A stretch of DNA of 15,612 nt from Gallionella sp. (GTDB lineage: Bacteria > Pseudomonadota > Gammaproteobacteria > Burkholderiales > Gallionellaceae): the NCBI GenBank assembly GCA_017880945.1, contig JADGRM010000021.1, positions 1 through 15,612 of the forward strand. Direction: 5' to 3'. How positions within the stretch are numbered: position 1 is the first letter of the stretch; the number at the start of each line of letters is the position of its first letter. Positions 1-7,484 of this stretch are shown here, piece after piece. Below the pieces are notes generated by a model. That model did not search any database and was not told where the DNA came from. It was given only the letters and a program-made list of their open reading frames with translations. The position numbers and the translations under genes were made by a program.

Positions 1-1274
1 GCCTCCATCGCCGCCTGGTAAGGCTTCTTGCCCATCTCCAGATGGCGCATGATGTTTTCAATCTCGACGATGGCGTCATCCACCAAAACCCCGACCACCA
101 GCGACAGCGCCAGCAGGGTCACCACATTGATGGTGAAGCCGAACAGGTACATGAGTGCAAAGGTGGGAATAACGGCAAGCGGCAAAGCCGTCGCCGCAAC
201 GATCGTGGCGCGCGAATTGCGCAGGAAAAAGATCACCACGATCACTGCCAGCAAGGCTCCCTCGAAGATCATCTCCATCGAGCCCTGGTAGGTCTCGTAG
301 ACCATATCAACCATGTTGAACACGCGCTCCACATTGATCTCCGGATGACTTTCCTTGAGGCTGTCAAGCGCCCTGGTCACCCCATTGCCCACCTCGACAT
401 CGCTGGCACCCAGAGAACGGATGATCTCAAACCCGACCACCTGTTTGCCATCATGCAACGCAGCCGAACGCCGCTCGGCAATCGTGTCGCTGACGTTCGC
501 CACCTGGTCAAGACGGACATGCCTGCCATCACGCAGGGTTATCTCCATTTGCGCCAACTGCCCGGCTGTTTGCACCGTCGCCACGATGCGCACGGCTTGT
601 TCCATGCCGCCAAGATCGGTGCGCCCGCCCGGCGCTTCCTGCTGGATCTGCCGCAACTGGCTGGAGATTTCCGAGGCGGTGAGATTCAACGCCAGCAGCT
701 TGGTCGGATCAAGCTCCACGCGAATCTGCCGTGTCACGCCGCCGACGCGATTGACCGCCCCCACGCCTTTCACACCGAGCAGAAGTTTGGTCATGTTGTT
801 ATCCACGAACCACGACAGCTCTTCCTCGCTCATGTTCGGCGCGGCAATCGTGTAGGTCAGGATAGGCTTGCCGCTCAATTCCACTTTATTGATGACCGGG
901 TCGAGCATCTCGCGCGGCAACTCGCCGCGGATGCGCGAGACGGTGGAACGTACATCTTCCAGTGCCACTCTTGGATCACGCTCCAGCCGGAATTCGGCAG
1001 AGATGATGGCCGTCCCGTCCTTGACCTGGGTATACAGATGCTTCAGTCCTTGCGCACTGGCAAGCGCATTCTCGATCTTGCGTGCCACCTCGGCTTCCAT
1101 CTGATCCGGGGAGGCGCCCGGCATTGAAGCCGTCACCGTGACCATCGGCAGATCAATGTCCGGGAACATCTGGATCTTCATGGCTTTGAAGGCCATCACG
1201 CCCAGGAACGTGAGCATCACGAAGGCAAGCACTGCCGGGATCGGGTTGCGGATGGACCATGCAGATACATTCAC
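1..1274 (-). CDS. RND efflux permease, HAE1/AcrB-like (N-terminal 424 residues; runs off left edge)
   Basis: Inner-membrane pump subunit of a tripartite RND exporter, driven by proton influx and working with the adjacent membrane fusion protein and an outer-membrane channel not seen here. Translating the minus strand gives an N-terminal transmembrane helix (about residues 11-30), then porter-domain sequence such as QMFPDIDLPMVTVTASMPG, then the segment VGVLVDDAIVEIEN. Its Asp398-Asp399 pair matches the proton-relay aspartates D407/D408 of AcrB, which favours the HAE1 (organic substrate) class over metal exporters. The start is a GTG at 1274 with AAGGG nine bases upstream, inside the end of the fusion-protein gene; the two genes are 5 bp apart, so they are translated from one message. 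Only about 40% of the usual ~1,000-1,050 residues lies in the window. The substrate cannot be told from sequence. Confidence 0.93.
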   Translation of the reverse strand, partial: MNVSAWSIRNPIPAVLAFVMLTFLGVMAFKAMKIQMFPDIDLPMVTVTASMPGASPDQMEAEVARKIENALASAQGLKHLYTQVKDGTAIISAEFRLERDPRVALEDVRSTVSRIRGELPREMLDPVINKVELSGKPILTYTIAAPNMSEEELSWFVDNNMTKLLLGVKGVGAVNRVGGVTRQIRVELDPTKLLALNLTASEISSQLRQIQQEAPGGRTDLGGMEQAVRIVATVQTAGQLAQMEITLRDGRHVRLDQVANVSDTIAERRSAALHDGKQVVGFEIIRSLGASDVEVGNGVTRALDSLKESHPEINVERVFNMVDMVYETYQGSMEMIFEGALLAVIVVIFFLRNSRATIVAATALPLAVIPTFALMYLFGFTINVVTLLALSLVVGVLVDDAIVEIENIMRHLEMGKKPYQAAME

Positions 1275-1279
1275 GATAT

Positions 1280-2227
1280 TTATCCCTTCACGACCTGAAC
1301 CACGTCACCTTCGGTCAGGAACGCTCCGCCGCTTTCGACAACCGGTTCATCCGCTTTCAGCCCCTGTTTGATCTGGACGCGATCGCCATTGCGCTGTCCT
1401 ACCGTCACCGCACGCTCATGCACATGCTTGTCCCGCCCCACGATCAGCACGTAAGTCATGCTGCCGCGCTGCATGACGGCAGACTGCGGCAATGACAGCA
1501 AGTTTTTCTTGCCCCCGCTGACATCGAATGTGCCGCTCGCAAAAGCGCCCGCTATGATTCCTGCGCTATCCGGCAAGGTGACCAGCGCATAGCCGAAACG
1601 CGTCTGTGGATTCACCGACGGCGAGATCGCGCGCACTGTGCCACTGATGACGCGTCCCTCACTCATCGTAACTTCCACGCCCATGCCCTTGCGAAGCAGC
1701 ATCAGTTCTTCTGCAGTCAGTTCTGCGCGCCATTCCAGACGACCCTTGCGGATCAGCCGAAACAGCTCCGCCCCGGGTTGTAACATCGAACCCACATTGG
1801 CATTCACCGCAGAGATGACGCCGGAATCGGGCGACACGATGCGCCCCTGGGTCGGCAACGAAGAACCTGACTCGTTGCCCGAGCGCGTTAAATTGTCCCG
1901 CGCGAAATTATCAAACGTGACCAACACCTCGCCCTGCTGAACATGATCCCCGATGCTGACCTTCACTTCCGCTATCCGCAAACCCTGCACTTGCGCGCTG
2001 ATGATCGCTTCCTGCCACGGCATGATGCTGCCGTTCGCCGCTAACGTGCGTGCCCATTTGTCTTCACGCAGTGTCGTGGTACGTACCGTCAGCGCGGGCC
2101 TGCTTGCCGAAGGCGCGGCTAGTTCGGCCTGGCTGGTACCGACCAGACCAACCGTTCCGCCAGCCAAGACCAAACCTGACAAGGCGATTTTCAAGAACAG
2201 ATGGTTGTGTTTGATGTTGATACGCAT
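1280..2227 (-). CDS. RND efflux membrane fusion protein (HlyD/AcrA family), short form with almost no coiled-coil hairpin
   Basis: Periplasmic adaptor linking the downstream RND permease to an outer-membrane channel. 315 residues from ATG 2227. The open frame extends 29 codons further upstream, but a cleavable signal sequence (MRINIKH..., hydrophobic to about residue 30, likely cut after SQA at 34) begins at this ATG, and GGAG/AAGAAG lie just upstream, so I chose it. A lipoyl half-motif covers about 72-105 (SAQVQGLRIAEVKVSIGDHV), the second half starts near 128 (GRIVSPDSGVIS), and a beta-barrel and membrane-proximal domain follow to the end. Only about 22 residues separate the two lipoyl halves, where AcrA-type proteins carry a long alpha-helical hairpin. 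First gene of the visible efflux operon; the permease start is 5 bp past its stop. Confidence 0.9.
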   Translation of the reverse strand: MRINIKHNHLFLKIALSGLVLAGGTVGLVGTSQAELAAPSASRPALTVRTTTLREDKWARTLAANGSIMPWQEAIISAQVQGLRIAEVKVSIGDHVQQGEVLVTFDNFARDNLTRSGNESGSSLPTQGRIVSPDSGVISAVNANVGSMLQPGAELFRLIRKGRLEWRAELTAEELMLLRKGMGVEVTMSEGRVISGTVRAISPSVNPQTRFGYALVTLPDSAGIIAGAFASGTFDVSGGKKNLLSLPQSAVMQRGSMTYVLIVGRDKHVHERAVTVGQRNGDRVQIKQGLKADEPVVESGGAFLTEGDVVQVVKG

Positions 2228-2389
2228 TGCTTCTTTTGTCTCCAAATATTTCAAAACCTGTAATTCAAACAGACGCTGGCAATATCCAACCATACCCGGA
2301 TTCAGCACATTCAAGCCGGGCCTGGTCCCGTTGCTCGCGGTTTCATGCTAACCTTTTCGCGCAACGAACAACTGGAACAACCGGTGGTC

Positions 2390-3265
2390 ATGAAAAAATC
2401 GCTATCCATCATTCTCGTCTTTGCACTATTCAACTGCGGCTGCAGCACTATCGGCCTGGTCTACCGCAACGCCGACTGGTATCTTCAGCACAAGATCGAC
2501 GACTACACTACTTTTACTTCCCGGCAAAAAGAAACCATCCGCAAGGATATTACCGATTATATGTTGTGGCATCGAAAGGTCGCGCTGCCAGAATACATCA
2601 TCTTTCTGCAAAACCTGAATGAAGTAGCCCAGTATGACGGCCAATTGAAGGCAGAGGAAATCGCTCTGTTGAGAGCCCATCTGATGAATTTGTACCGAAA
2701 ATCCGTGATACCTGCGATCAGGCCCGCCGCACAAATGTTAAGTAGCCTGGATAGCCGGCAAATACAGGAACTGGGCAGAAATCTTGCCAAGGAAAACAAA
2801 AAACAAAAACAAGAAGAACTCGATGTAAGTCACGATGAATACCTTGACAAACGCGCGGATAAAACCATCACTTTTCTGGAATGGCTGGCAGGAAATTTGA
2901 GTGATGAACAAAAACAACAGGTCAGGGAAATGAGCCGTCATTTACCCGTTGCCAGCAACCACTTCATCCAGCATCGGGAAACCAATCAGGCCAGGTTGTT
3001 GGCGCTATTGAACGACCATGCCGGCGCAGACAAGATCGAAGCATTCATGTCGTCGTGGATCCTCACTCCCGAGGCGACCAGAACATCGCAGCAACAGCGT
3101 GTCATACAGTCATTCGAGACGTCCTCGGATGCAATGATCGCGCAAATCCATGGGCTGCTGACGGCGCGGCAAAAAGAACATATGCGAAAATTGATATCGG
3201 CTTACATCAAGGACATGCAAAGCCTCGCCACAGACACGCATGCCGCAAGCGGAGCAACCCGATAG
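2390..3265 (+). CDS. DUF6279-type lipoprotein
   Basis: Predicted envelope lipoprotein of unknown function, 291 residues from ATG 2390. The frame opens 15 codons earlier, but the MKK-plus-hydrophobic signal starts here. The signal ends in FNCGCSTIG; the likely lipidated residue is one of the two cysteines, and neither gives a textbook lipobox because the -3 position is L or N. Right after it comes a segment (GLVYRNADWYLQHKIDDY, then tryptophan- and histidine-containing MLWHRKVALPEY) that I recognise as typical of DUF6279 proteins. The rest is mostly charged alpha-helix (KENKKQKQEELD, ARQKEHMRKL). It is divergent from the efflux operon across about 160 bp and has no co-directional partner closer than glcD. 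The family assignment comes from memory of the pattern, not a search. Confidence 0.8.
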   Translation: MKKSLSIILVFALFNCGCSTIGLVYRNADWYLQHKIDDYTTFTSRQKETIRKDITDYMLWHRKVALPEYIIFLQNLNEVAQYDGQLKAEEIALLRAHLMNLYRKSVIPAIRPAAQMLSSLDSRQIQELGRNLAKENKKQKQEELDVSHDEYLDKRADKTITFLEWLAGNLSDEQKQQVREMSRHLPVASNHFIQHRETNQARLLALLNDHAGADKIEAFMSSWILTPEATRTSQQQRVIQSFETSSDAMIAQIHGLLTARQKEHMRKLISAYIKDMQSLATDTHAASGATR

Positions 3266-3455
3266 GATTTGTGTCCATGTCGTTACGCTTCCGAAGAAAA
3301 CTTATGCCACGTACTTGATTGACGGCTGTCACCACAACCTTGCTCTTGGTCACTTCCGCGCCCGCTCAAACTGATCGCCCTGCTCGGAGCGTAGCGCTGA
3401 CGACTGATATCCCTGGGAAATCGTAGCGTGATTTCTGCCCGGCAACGGGTGCCGA

Positions 3456-3467
3456 CCTGCATGCAGG
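3456..3467. repeat. Perfect 12-bp palindrome upstream of glcD
   Basis: CCTGCATGCAGG reads the same on both strands. It lies about 200 bp before the chosen glcD start and could be a binding site for a dimeric regulator. Its identity is unknown. Confidence 0.4.
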
Positions 3468-3508
3468 CTCATCTACTGCCTTCTACCGGCTATCACATTT
3501 TACAAGCA

Positions 3509-3521
3509 CGGCATGATGCCG
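3509..3521. repeat. 13-bp inverted repeat upstream of glcD
   Basis: CGGCATGATGCCG is a 6-bp inverted repeat around one central base. Its centre lies about 53-54 bp, roughly five helical turns, from that of the palindrome at 3456-3467. It is an operator candidate for the glycolate operon, but no regulator gene is in the window. Confidence 0.4.
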
Positions 3522-3620
3522 GATTAAAAAGTTTCCTGGGCCAGTCTGCCATGGATGTGATTTTTCCGTACATGCCGCTGGAATTTTATACACGGGTAAA
3601 TTACTATGCTTGCTTGCATG

Positions 3621-3655
3621 CCAGTCGCTCACATACCAGTCACCCACAACCAGTC
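3621..3655 (+). repeat. Three CCAGTC direct repeats just before glcD
   Basis: CCAGTC occurs at 3621, 3636 and 3650, at 15- and 14-bp spacing; the last two continue as CCAGTCACC. They end four bases before the Shine-Dalgarno of the proposed glcD start. They could be a regulator or RNA-binding array, or a chance low-complexity run. Confidence 0.35.
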
Positions 3656-3658
3656 ACC

Positions 3659-3662
3659 GGAG
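3659..3662 (+). promoter_or_regulatory. Ribosome-binding site supporting a TTG start for glcD
   Basis: GGAG sits five bases before TTG 3668. The resulting protein begins within about six residues of where E. coli GlcD begins, whereas no ATG in this frame lies nearer than 3572. This decides my start choice. Confidence 0.5.
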
Positions 3663-3667
3663 TCCCC

Positions 3668-5149
3668 TTGCCGCATAATCGCAAAAATGATGTTGCCCTG
3701 AACATTGGACTGCTCAGGGCACTACGCAGCTTGTTGCCGCCGGAATCCGTGCTGGTCGACGCGGAGGATATGCGCCCGTTTGAATGCGACGGGCTGGCGG
3801 TCTACCGGCAGCTGCCGATGGTCGTGGTGCTGCCGGAAACCATAGAGCAGGTGCAATGCATCATGCGCCTGTGCCATGCGCAGCAAGTGCCGGTGGTGGC
3901 GCGCGGCGCGGGCACCGGTCTTTCCGGCGGCGCATTGCCGCTGGCGGATGGCGTGCTGCTGAGCCTGGCAAAATTCAAGCGCATCCTGAGCATCGATCCG
4001 CATAACGCGATGGCAACAGTGCAGCCGGGCGTGCGCAACCTGGCGATATCCGAAGCGGCGGCAACCTATGGCATGTATTACGCACCCGACCCTTCGTCGC
4101 AGATCGCCTGCACGATAGGCGGCAATGTCGCGGAAAATTCCGGCGGCGTGCATTGTTTGAAATATGGTTTGACGGTGCACAACATCCTGATGCTGAAAGT
4201 GGTCACGATGGAAGGCGATCTGCTCACCATCGGCGCCGAGACGCTGGATTCACCGGGATATGACCTGCTGGCGCTGATGACCGGCTCCGAAGGCATGCTG
4301 GGCATCATCGTCGAAGTCACCGTCAAGTTATTGGCCAAACCGGAACGTGCACAGGTCGTGCTCGCAGCCTTTGACGATGTAGTGAAGGCGGGCGAGGCGG
4401 TCGGCGCGATCATCTCCGCCGGCATCATCCCTGCCGGACTGGAAATGATGGACAACCTCGCCATCCAGGCGGCGGAGGATTTCGTGCATGCGGGCTATCC
4501 TCGCGATGCCGAGGCGATTCTGCTGTGCGAACTGGATGGCACGCATGCCGAAGTGTCCGAGTACATCGCGACGGTGCGCAAGATATTGACCGGCAGCGGC
4601 GCGACCGAAGTGCGCACAGCCGTGGATGAAGCCGAGCGGCAACTGTTCTGGAAGGGGCGCAAATCGGCCTTCCCAGCCGTGGGCCGCATCTCGCCTGATT
4701 ATTACTGCATGGACGGCACGATACCGCGCCGCCAGTTGCCGCATGTGCTGCGCCGCATCAGCGAGATGTCGGCGGAATACGGATTGGCGGTCGCCAATGT
4801 GTTCCATGCCGGTGACGGCAACCTGCACCCGCTGATCCTGTTCGATGCCAACAAACCAGGCGAACTGGAGCGCACCGAGGAATACGGCCGCCGCATCCTG
4901 CAGCTCTGCGTGGAAGTCGGCGGCACCATCACCGGCGAACACGGCGTCGGCATCGAGAAGATCGACCAGATGTGCCTCCAGTTCAACAACACGGAATTGG
5001 CCCAGTTCCATGCGGTCAAAGCCGCATTCGATCCATCCGGTCTGCTCAATCCCGGCAAGGCCGTTCCCACGCTGCCTCGCTGCGCCGAATTCGGCGCGAT
5101 GCATGTGCATCACGGAAAACTTTCCCACCCCGAACTGGAGCGCTTCTGA
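3668..5149 (+). CDS. glcD: Glycolate oxidase FAD-linked subunit GlcD
   Basis: Catalytic flavoprotein subunit of membrane-associated glycolate dehydrogenase (GlcDEF), which oxidises glycolate to glyoxylate and passes electrons to the respiratory chain. 493 residues from TTG 3668, close to the 499 of E. coli GlcD and matching it along its whole length as I remember it. The FAD-binding PP-loop RGAGTGLSGG is at about residues 79-88, APDPSSQIACTIGGN follows, the FAD-oxidase C-terminal domain carries HAGDGNLHP at about 380-388, and the C-terminus is CAEFGAMHVHHGK...HPELERF. The frame stays open upstream to ATG 3428 (573 aa), with another ATG at 3572 (525 aa); I prefer TTG because of its GGAG and the length match. 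First gene of a four-gene operon; its TGA overlaps the glcE ATG. Confidence 0.95.
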   Translation: MPHNRKNDVALNIGLLRALRSLLPPESVLVDAEDMRPFECDGLAVYRQLPMVVVLPETIEQVQCIMRLCHAQQVPVVARGAGTGLSGGALPLADGVLLSLAKFKRILSIDPHNAMATVQPGVRNLAISEAAATYGMYYAPDPSSQIACTIGGNVAENSGGVHCLKYGLTVHNILMLKVVTMEGDLLTIGAETLDSPGYDLLALMTGSEGMLGIIVEVTVKLLAKPERAQVVLAAFDDVVKAGEAVGAIISAGIIPAGLEMMDNLAIQAAEDFVHAGYPRDAEAILLCELDGTHAEVSEYIATVRKILTGSGATEVRTAVDEAERQLFWKGRKSAFPAVGRISPDYYCMDGTIPRRQLPHVLRRISEMSAEYGLAVANVFHAGDGNLHPLILFDANKPGELERTEEYGRRILQLCVEVGGTITGEHGVGIEKIDQMCLQFNNTELAQFHAVKAAFDPSGLLNPGKAVPTLPRCAEFGAMHVHHGKLSHPELERF

Positions 5150-6231
5150 TGGATGAGCAAGACATCAGCTTAGCGTTGCAGCAACAGGTGCTGGATGCAT
5201 TTCAGAACAAGACGCCGCTAGCCATCACCGGCGGCGGCAGCAAATCCTTTCTCGGGCGCACTGCCGTCCACGCGCAACCTATCGATATCAGCAAACATCG
5301 CGGCATCGTCGAATACGATCCGTGCGAACTGGTGTTGACGGCGCGCAGCGGCACTCCGCTACAGGAGATCGAAGCCGCGCTGGCCGAAGCCGGGCAGATG
5401 CTGGCGTTCGAGCCGCCGCATTTCGGCGACAGCGCCACCCTGGGCGGCACCATCGCCTGTGCGCTATCCGGACCGCGCCGCCCCTACAGCGGATCGGCGC
5501 GCGATTTCGTGCTGGGCTGCCAGATGCTGAATGGCCGCGGCGAAATTCTGCGCTTCGGCGGACAAGTGATGAAGAATGTCGCGGGCTACGATGTTTCGCG
5601 CCTGATGGTCGGAACCTATGGCACGCTGGGCATCCTGCTCGAGACCAGCCTGAAGGTGCTGCCTCGTCCCGCAGCCAGCATCACCGTGGCTAGTGAATGC
5701 AGCGCAGCCGAAGCGATAGCGAGCATGAGTGGTTTGCTGGGCAAGCCTTATCCGGTGGACGGCGCGTGTTATCACGGCGACCGCTGCTACGTGCGCATCT
5801 CCGGCAGCGCGCAAGCCGTCAAGGAAGCGCGCACCAGGATTGCCGGTGACGTGGTGGCCGATGCGGAAAAATTCTGGCATGCGCTGCGCGAGCATGAGCT
5901 GCCCTTCTTCCGTCATCCCAGCCTCAGCGGTAAAGCCAGGCTGTATCGCATCATGGTCAAACCCGCCACGCCGCCATTGTCCATCGAAGGTTCGTGGCTG
6001 CTGGATTGGGGCGGCGCGCAGCGTTGGCTGCGCAGTGATGAAGATATCGCCACCCTTCGCCGTCGCGTAGAACTCGCCGGAGGTCATGTCACGGTGTTTC
6101 GCGGCGGCGATCGCGACGAAGAAATATTCCAACCACTATCTGGGCCGCTGCTGACCATACACCAGCGGCTCAAGGCCAGCTTCGATCCAAAGAATATTTT
6201 CAATCGCGGCCGGCTTTACGCCGATCTATAG
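5149..6231 (+). CDS. glcE: Glycolate oxidase FAD-binding subunit GlcE
   Basis: Second flavin-binding subunit of glycolate dehydrogenase, needed together with GlcD and GlcF for activity. 360 residues, against 350 in E. coli. The N-terminal half is a PCMH-type FAD-binding domain: KTPLAITGGGSKSFLGR at about 20-36, HRGIVEYDPCELVLTARSGTPL, then GPRRPYSGSARDFVLG and FGGQVMKNVAGYDVSRLMVGTYG. The C-terminus (DPKNIFNRGRLYADL) matches the family's usual end. The frame is open further upstream, but the ATG overlapping the glcD stop (TGATG) has GGAG eight bases before it and gives the family's normal N-terminus, so translation is probably coupled to glcD. The glcF ATG follows one base after its stop. Confidence 0.95.
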   Translation: MDEQDISLALQQQVLDAFQNKTPLAITGGGSKSFLGRTAVHAQPIDISKHRGIVEYDPCELVLTARSGTPLQEIEAALAEAGQMLAFEPPHFGDSATLGGTIACALSGPRRPYSGSARDFVLGCQMLNGRGEILRFGGQVMKNVAGYDVSRLMVGTYGTLGILLETSLKVLPRPAASITVASECSAAEAIASMSGLLGKPYPVDGACYHGDRCYVRISGSAQAVKEARTRIAGDVVADAEKFWHALREHELPFFRHPSLSGKARLYRIMVKPATPPLSIEGSWLLDWGGAQRWLRSDEDIATLRRRVELAGGHVTVFRGGDRDEEIFQPLSGPLLTIHQRLKASFDPKNIFNRGRLYADL

Positions 6232-6232
6232 C

Positions 6233-7444
6233 ATGCAAACTTCCATACCCCTGCAATCGCTGAGTCATCCCGATATCGCGGAAGCCAACGAAATCCTGCG
6301 CACCTGCGTGCATTGCGGATTCTGCATGGCGACCTGCCCGACCTATCAGTTGCTTGGATCGGAGCTGGATAGCCCGCGCGGCAGGATCTATCTGATCAAG
6401 GAGATGCTGGAGACTGAACAGGCCAGCGACAAGACCCGCTTGCATCTGGATCGCTGCCTGACCTGCCGCTCCTGCGAAACCACCTGTCCGTCAGGCGTGC
6501 GCTACGGACGCCTGATCGACATCGGCCGCGAGATGGTCGAAAAGCTGGCGCCGCGTTCTCTTTACCAAAAGCTGTTGCGCAAGACCATGCTCGCCGTCAT
6601 CCCCTACACCGCTCGCATGTCCGTTGCGCTGGCGTTGGCTCGCGTGTTTCGCCCGCTGCTGCCAGCAGAGCTCAAGAAAAAGATCCCGGCCAAACAGGCC
6701 GCTACCTTGACACCGGTAACGTCTCACGCGAGGCGCATGCTGGTGCTGGAAGGTTGCGTCCAGCCGCTGGGCACACCCAACACCAATGCTGCTGCAGCGC
6801 GCGTGCTCGACCGGCTGGGCATCTCGCTGGTCAACGCACAGGACACCGGTTGCTGCGGCGCGCTGAACCAGCATCTGTCCGACAGCGAAGGCGCGCGCGC
6901 GATGATGCGCCGCAACATCGATGCGTGGTGGCCGCATGTCGAGAGCGGCGCGGAGGCGATCGTGATGACCGCCAGCGGCTGCGGACTGATGGTGAAAGAC
7001 TACGGCCATGCGTTGAAAGACGATGCGGACTATGCAGACAAGGCAGCGCGCATCAGCGCACTGACGCGCGACTTGAGCGAGTTGCTGAGCCGCGAGAACC
7101 TGGATGCTTTCGCGCATATCGGCCAGGGTATGCGCGTCGCTTACCAGTCGTCCTGCACCCTGCAGCACGGCCAGAAACTCGGCGGAACGGTGGAAGCGAT
7201 CCTGCGGCGCTGCGGTTACGAACTCACGCCTGTCGCGGACAGCCACCTATGCTGCGGTGCAGCGGGATCCTATACCCTGCTGCAAGCCAAGCTTTCCCGG
7301 CAACTGCTGGAGAACAAACTGGCCGCGTTACAGAACGGCAAACCGGAAGTCATCGCCTCCGCGAATGTCGGTTGCCAGATGCATCTGGCCAGCGCAAGCG
7401 ATGTGCCGGTCAAACACTGGATAGAGTTGCTGGAACAAAGCTAG
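6233..7444 (+). CDS. glcF: Glycolate oxidase iron-sulfur subunit GlcF
   Basis: Iron-sulfur subunit that carries electrons from the GlcD/GlcE flavins towards the quinone pool at the inner membrane. 403 residues, against 407 in E. coli. Two [4Fe-4S] ferredoxin motifs are intact: C25-x2-C28-x2-C31-x3-C35-P and C75-x2-C78-x2-C81-x3-C85-P. The C-terminal half has two cysteine-rich CCG domains, with C175, CCG at 207-209, C250, C308, CCG at 340-342 and C381, as in heterodisulfide-reductase-like proteins. It starts one base after the glcE stop and ends 40 bp before the aminotransferase gene on the same strand, so the four genes are probably cotranscribed. Confidence 0.95.
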   Translation: MQTSIPLQSLSHPDIAEANEILRTCVHCGFCMATCPTYQLLGSELDSPRGRIYLIKEMLETEQASDKTRLHLDRCLTCRSCETTCPSGVRYGRLIDIGREMVEKLAPRSLYQKLLRKTMLAVIPYTARMSVALALARVFRPLLPAELKKKIPAKQAATLTPVTSHARRMLVLEGCVQPLGTPNTNAAAARVLDRLGISLVNAQDTGCCGALNQHLSDSEGARAMMRRNIDAWWPHVESGAEAIVMTASGCGLMVKDYGHALKDDADYADKAARISALTRDLSELLSRENLDAFAHIGQGMRVAYQSSCTLQHGQKLGGTVEAILRRCGYELTPVADSHLCCGAAGSYTLLQAKLSRQLLENKLAALQNGKPEVIASANVGCQMHLASASDVPVKHWIELLEQS

Positions 7445-7484
7445 AATCAAATAATTTTAAATTCAAATAAAGAGAGGAGAGAGC

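Larger units (their letters stand above)
3266..3667 (+). other. 402-bp non-coding region upstream of glcD
   Basis: No gene is supported here. A frame in phase with glcD is open from 3428, but its product resembles nothing and would make GlcD about 75 residues too long. The stretch holds a perfect 12-bp palindrome, a 13-bp inverted repeat and three CCAGTC direct repeats (listed separately), which suggests the regulatory and leader region of the glycolate operon. I see no convincing terminator for the upstream lipoprotein gene and no strong sigma70 promoter; TACTAT at 3602 is the best -10-like hexamer but lacks a good -35. Confidence 0.6.

Noticed and set aside
42..1127. 361-codon plus-strand open frame
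   Set aside because: It is antisense to the RND permease, which has clear family motifs. The plus-strand product is rich in His, Arg and Gln with no recognisable domain, as expected from a GC-rich shadow frame.
3302..3353. Possible small minus-strand gene from GTG 3353 (48 codons)
   Set aside because: No Shine-Dalgarno, it overlaps the end of the lipoprotein gene, and its composition resembles no known protein.
3621..3655. Short CRISPR array
   Set aside because: The three repeats are only 6-9 bp with 14-15 bp periods, far below CRISPR repeat and spacer sizes, and no cas genes are present.
4328..5128. 266-codon minus-strand open frame inside glcD
   Set aside because: GlcD matches its family residue by residue here. 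The reverse frame has no recognisable motif.
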